Source of the DNA: Thamnaconus septentrionalis
Taxonomy: Eukaryota; Chordata; Actinopteri; Tetraodontiformes; Monacanthidae
Reading direction: 5' to 3'
Assembly: GCA_009823395.1 (NCBI GenBank)
Contig: CM020501.1
Coordinates: 6,514,861-6,578,860, forward strand
Length of the DNA: 64,000 bases
Position numbers and translations under genes: made by a program. Positions 59,333 to 64,000 of the stretch are shown one piece after another; the stretch's first letter is position 1, and the number at the start of each line of letters is the position of its first letter. The notes under the pieces were generated by a model. The model was not told where the DNA came from. It did not search any database and was given only the letters and a program-made list of their open reading frames with translations.

Positions 59333-60119
59333 CATTTCTTGAAATGCCAAATATTATCTATATTTCTGTTTGCCATTTTAAAAATGAATTCTGTTTTGTG
59401 TCTAACAAAATTTGTTTGTCTGTCAACTAGTTTTTTGTTTTTGTTTTATTTTGTCATTGTAATGACCACTACAAAACGAACCACTCAGTGCTTCGACTGT
59501 GTTTCCACTATATGAACTGAATTTTCTTTATGTGTACACTAAAAAAACAAATGGAGCTTGGTCTCGCCTGTGTTTTCTTTGTTGTGTGAATAATGACTGT
59601 GAAATTACAATAAAACTTTTGTATATTTTAGTTTTGTGTTGAGATATTTATTGAATTTTTTTTAGTTTTCTAGTCTCTGGCTCGTTGATTTCTAATATGG
59701 ACCACAGTCGACAAAGCTGAGATGGAAGCAGAAACAAACCTCTTGTGTCCAAAGCTTTCACAAGATAATGGATTTTAACCTCCCTCCTCTCAAAGTTTGA
59801 TGCCTTGCTATTCAATATGTTGAGTAACGTAACGCCAAGTTAATGTGCAAAACATTCCACATGGTCAGTCGGTGTATTGTGCTATTAGTGTGATAGCTTG
59901 CCAGCCACAAAGCTGCTTACAGGGTATTATTCCCTTTAGACTTTGTACCTGAAGTATTTGTTGACGGGGAACCGGCTATGGGGTTTGCTAAAGTAGGATA
60001 TTGAAAGCATTGATCACCATTGGTTGAATTTGTGTATTCAATTAAGATGTTAATTAGTCAGGCAGTATGAGTAGCGGTGGTGGTAGTGGTAATTGCATAA
60101 ATGAATGGCCTGATGCAGC

Positions 60120-60166
<47 letters not shown>

Positions 60167-60311
60167 TAATCGGTTCTATGCTCAGGTATGTCAGTGTGAA
60201 TGGTATGAAAACACACAAGAAGGGGGGAATCCAAGTGCACATACTGTACTAAATGGGGCTCACATTCATTTAGACAAATACTTTTGAAAAGACATTTTGG
60301 TGATTTTGGTG
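59333..60311. other. tmem134 3' UTR and intergenic DNA
   Basis: An AATAAA at 59609-59614, about 280 bp after the tmem134 stop, is the likely poly(A) signal. An (AAT)n microsatellite lies at 60119-60168. The rest shows nothing recognisable. Confidence 0.65.
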
Positions 60312-60402
60312 GAACTCATCCTGGGCTAAATGTTCAAACTGGCTGTCTGGGAGAGAGTGGTCATCTCCATGCAACCAGGTGAAATATCTGATTTTGCCCA
60401 AG
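60312..60402 (+). pseudogene. Partial duplicate of aip exon 2
   Basis: About 90 bp nearly identical to the second half of aip exon 2 (61581-61679). The core 'ttcaaactggctgtctggga' through 'gtggtcatctccatgc' is exact; substitutions lie around it, and 8 bp are missing near the end. A TAA replaces a codon after ILG, so the copy cannot encode AIP. No splice donor follows and no other aip exon accompanies it. It lies about 300 bp upstream of aip exon 1. Confidence 0.93.
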
Positions 60403-60579
60403 ATATTGTACAAGTATTGATGTTCCAAACATTTCTGTAGGAACACTTGTAGACCTGTAGAAATGGCTAGGGCATACCAAATGAGTGAAACAGCTACAAG
60501 AGAAATTGTATTAAGACACATTACACGTTACAATCAGAAAATTAATTTTACACCCTTTTTTACAGTCGTACTAAAATCA

Positions 60580-60710
60580 CAAGCGTAGCCATTTCCCGTC
60601 GTGCCACGCGTTAGTCGCCGTGTGTTCGGAGGGCGCTATAGACCTCACCGAGCGCCTAACTTCACTTCGACAAACGTCGTCAGTCTTCGTGAAGCAAAAC
60701 TCGGCCGAGG
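60580..60710 (+). promoter_or_regulatory. aip: Likely aip promoter and 5' UTR
   Basis: CG dinucleotides rise sharply here compared with flanking AT-rich DNA, with no TATA box just upstream of the ATG. That is the usual look of a housekeeping CpG-type promoter. The transcription start cannot be placed. Confidence 0.5.
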
Positions 60711-63369
60711 ATGGAGGAGGAGGCTCGCAAGCTTCTCGAAGAAGGAATCTCAAAGAAATTGTCGCACCCCGGCAGAGGAGAACTACCGGCCTTTTCAAAT
60801 GGAACCAAGGTAACTTACTGGATAACAGCAGTTGGAAAACTCAAGTGAAGTCTAAATTATTTTCTGTGCTTTTGCGACGTTGCATGTTAGCTAATGCTAT
60901 TTCTGGGTTAGCTCGTGTCTTTGCCCGTACATTAGCCTGTCAGCCGCAGCGGTTTTACAGTAGATACATTGCCCTCGACTTGAAATGGCACAGTTTTCTG
61001 CCTTTGTGTATGCTTGGCGTTTAATAATCTTTGTCTTTTCCTGGCCGTGCAACATTTTCTGCTTTTTGCTCTTTTTTTTATCTGATGGAAAGAGAAGGGC
61101 GGGACAGGATGGGATATGTTTACAAACGCAATTGGTGGCTGAATCACGTCAGTCAATGTTACCTCACTGTGATTGGTCACAGGACTACGGTTCCTAGAGC
61201 TTTTTTTTTTTTTTTGCCGAGGGGGAAGAGGCTGTCAGAACACTGCAGTTTTCCGATGCTCTGTCCATTTTTATTTACCTACCTATCGAAAAGTGCTACA
61301 CTATGCGTAGTGCCACATCGCAGAGCTCTATTTTCACTTCTTTTTTTTTCCGTTTCGGGTTATGGTTAAGGATTAGGTTAACCGCTATGGTGAGCGTTAG
61401 GGTTCACAGATGCCTTCAAAATGAATGTAAGAATGAACAATGTGTTGAGAGGAGTTAATGTGGGTTCTACCTTCACTAATGTGTCTGTACCACCAGGTGG
61501 TATTCCATTACCGCACCAGCCTCTGCGATGGGACAGTCCTGGATGACTCCAGGATGATGGGCGGGCGCAGCAAACCCATGGAGCTCATCCTGGGCAAAAA
61601 GTTCAAACTGGCTGTCTGGGAGAGAGTGGTCATCTCCATGCGACCAGGTGAAATCTCTGAATTCACCTGCGAGCCCAAGGTACCCAAGCACCCGAGCTAT
61701 TGTAATAATGTTAACTTGTTTATTTTACTCTGTGAAAGTACATTAACTTTTCCCCGTTGCCCACACAGCACACGGGCCTGTACCCACTTGTATCCCAGTC
61801 CCTGAGAAACATCAGTGCTGGTAAGGACCCCCTAGAAGGCCAGAGGCACTGCTGTGGCATCGCCCAGATCCACTCGCACCACTCGTTAGGCCACACAGAC
61901 CTGGATGACCTTCAGGCCCACCCACAGCCTCTTGTCTTCACTATTGAGCTGCTGGAGGTAAGTGAAAGTACTGAATTCAAAGCAGCACATTGAAGCTTTT
62001 TAACTTAACAACGACTTGTAAATCAGGCCAGCTAGGTCCACTGTGTCAAATATTGCGGTTCTTCTTACAATGACTCTTGAAATGGTTTTCGTTGTCGTTA
62101 AAACGCGCGGTACTGCTTCAATTGATTGGCGATCTTTGTTCCTTTTAATATGAACGAGTGTTCACAGTTGATTAAAACATGAGGAATTGTCATTAAATAC
62201 AATGACGCTTGTCTCCTATCTTCCAAATTTCAACAAGTTGTCATCTAAACAGTAGATGTCACAGCAAAAAAAAAAAAAATAGCTCTCCACGTGTTCTTTT
62301 CTTTGTTAAACAATAGTGAAAATCAGAAAGTTTGTGTCATATTTTTGGTTCACATTCATTTTTTACATTTTGTGCTGTGAATTCTAACACATTGATCCAG
62401 TCTGGAATAACAGTTTTATCCTTCTATCAAGCTGCACTGCACTGAACAAGGCTGTCTCAAACAACCTAAGATTGAAGGTGTCGTCATTAAACCTGGGGGA
62501 GCTACAGAAGGCTTGTTATCAGTGATAACGGGAACCATGCATTTTAGCATTCTAAGTTGAGCATGCAAATGAAGGTTGGACTTTGCTCGTTTTCTTTTCG
62601 AGTTACTGAGCGGCTACTTAATATTGGTAGAAAATAGTGGAATTTACTTTAATATTAATTGATACAGGACCTTCAAGCACTTGGAAATACCTGGCAGGCC
62701 AAGGGAGCCTGTAAATGAGCAGTTTACAGGCTCAGTTTAAATAATATTTTGTAGCATTGATATTACTGCAGTCTGTCTTGTTAACAGACAGTGAATGGTT
62801 GTAGAGTTTTGGCCCGTTATTAAAAAAAAATAGCAACAGTTATCTCTGCGTTAACTGCGTGTTTGTGGATCCCTGTCGTTACAAACCTCTCTTACCAGTC
62901 AAGACCTCACAGCCACTGACCTGCAGTCTTCTGCTCCGTCCAGGTTCTTTCCCCTGGGTCGTTTCAGCTCGACGTGTGGGCTATGACGGACGAGGAGAAA
63001 CTGGAGTTTGTGCCTCAGATCCACGAGGAAGGCAACAAGCTGTTCAAACAGGGCAAAATTCAGGAAGCCACAGAAAAATACTACAACGGCGTCGCTTGCC
63101 TCAAAAATCTCCAGATGAAGGTCAGTGGGCTCACTGAGTTTGTGCTCAGACATTTTAGTGTCACTTTTCCACGATAAAACGACAACACTTTTTCTTTGCC
63201 CTGACTTGACTTTCTGTCACGCTGCAGGAGCATCCAGCTGATGAAGCCTGGGTGAAACTGGACCACATGATCACACCACTGCTCCTCAACTACTGCCAGT
63301 GCCAGCTGCTCCAGGGCCAGTACTATGAAGTGATTGAACACTGCTCCTCTCTGCTCTTCAAATATGAAG
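60711..63369 (+). CDS. aip: Aryl hydrocarbon receptor-interacting protein, 3' end outside window
   Basis: A cytosolic co-chaperone that joins Hsp90 to the dioxin receptor and other clients; human loss predisposes to pituitary adenoma. Exons: 60711-60809, 61497-61679, 61769-61957, 62944-63120, 63228-63369; 263 residues are visible, ending in phase 1 at GAA G|GTGAGG. Residues 1-157 are the FKBP-like domain ([52 protein letters not shown]); residues 169-263 are TPR1 and TPR2 ([37 protein letters not shown]). The human protein is 330 aa, so the missing exon should carry TPR3 and the C-terminal helix that binds clients. Met at 60711 aligns with the human start. Confidence 0.96.
61958..62943 (+). 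other. aip intron 3
   Basis: Nearly 1 kb of AT-rich sequence with poly-A runs near 62266 and 62822; nothing else seen. Confidence 0.65.
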
Positions 63370-63927
63370 GTGAGGTTTGAGGAGAAGGCACAGCAGCAGA
63401 GATTTCTGCTTGTGTCTCTGTATTGTAATTATATTGGTTGATTTTTTTGCTTTTCTCCTTTCCTTCCACTTTAGCGACATCAGCTGAGATGTGTGCTTTT
63501 TGTGTGTGGCTAGACATGCAAACAGCAAAGTGAAATTTACAGATTTGCAACTTGCAGGGATGAAGTGAGCTGTCACAACATATGTGCCTTAATGTATGCA
63601 ATGTTTGTTCTGTTTGTTTGTTTAGGGAGTTTATTTCAGTCGTTTTTCAATATTGTACATGCGTCATACATTAAACAAAACAATAATTCTTATAATATGC
63701 ATTGACCGAACAGGTGTAGGCTGAAGCTAAGACCTAAGGAACTAAAACACAGAAAGTGAGAAAACATTTACACCTTTTTATTTATGACTCTCCAGTCAAA
63801 ACTGTGATTAACTGTTAAATTATAAAAAAAAAATCACGGCAACTAAAACAAAGAGGTTTTGTGCTACTTGTATGCAAAGCAACAAACACAGACTGCATGA
63901 GGAACGATTCTTGAGTGATCGTTTAAT
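63370..63927 (+). other. aip intron 5 (start)
   Basis: Unique-looking AT-rich sequence following the exon 5 donor, without recognisable features. Confidence 0.6.
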
Positions 63928-64000
63928 TGGGGCTGTCAAACAATTAATTTTTTAAATGAAGATTAATCTCTGATTTTCTATAGTTAGCTGTGATTAATTG
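63928..64000. mobile_element. hAT-like element, 5' end, cut by window edge
   Basis: The terminal 73 bp begin TGGGGCTGTCAAACAATTAA and follow the element at 44016-44601 closely in word order (tctgattttctatagttag against ctgaatttccatagttaac). This is a second member of the same family, truncated by the window boundary. Confidence 0.65.

Overview
This is vertebrate nuclear DNA, most likely from a teleost fish (inference). Coding sequence is split into short exons with GT/AG borders. Introns are full of long microsatellites. The dispersed repeats are fish-type L2 LINE 3' ends and hAT-like short elements. The one immune gene has the two-Ig-domain C1-inhibitor layout described for bony fish. No prokaryotic, viral or CRISPR-like features were seen.

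Four protein genes can be read exon by exon with consistent reading phase. (1) Positions 15982-46772, plus strand: a Doc2-family double-C2 synaptic protein (10 coding exons, 441 aa), best matched to Doc2 gamma. (2) 49992-53799, minus strand: serping1, plasma C1 inhibitor (10 coding exons, 597 aa), with two N-terminal Ig domains and an intact Arg P1 reactive-centre loop. (3) 56492-59332, plus: tmem134 (7 exons, 208 aa). (4) 60711-63369, plus: aip, the Hsp90 co-chaperone (5 exons, 263 aa visible; the last exon lies beyond the window). Doc2g, Tmem134 and Aip are also linked on human 11q13, where DOC2G survives only as a pseudogene, so the block looks like conserved synteny. Serping1 sits between doc2g and tmem134 here, but at 11q12 in humans.

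Positions 1-15,960 contain no recognisable protein gene. They hold microsatellites, a Gly/Val-coding-looking hexamer minisatellite, a 615-bp hAT-like element with near-perfect 8-bp target duplication, a broken L2 reverse-transcriptase fragment and a 581-bp element with perfect 30-bp terminal inverted repeats. The doc2g first coding exon is preceded by a splice acceptor, so its promoter and 5' UTR exon(s) lie somewhere in this upstream region; a CRE-like plus TATA-like candidate is at about 10,568.

The most notable observations are the retained calcium-ligand aspartates in both C2 domains of the doc2g-type gene (mammalian Doc2 gamma lost those of C2A), a decayed duplicate of part of aip exon 2 lying upstream of aip, and a tight tail-to-tail arrangement of doc2g and serping1. 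I did not find a convincing novel multi-gene system; the genes here are unrelated housekeeping, neuronal and plasma functions.
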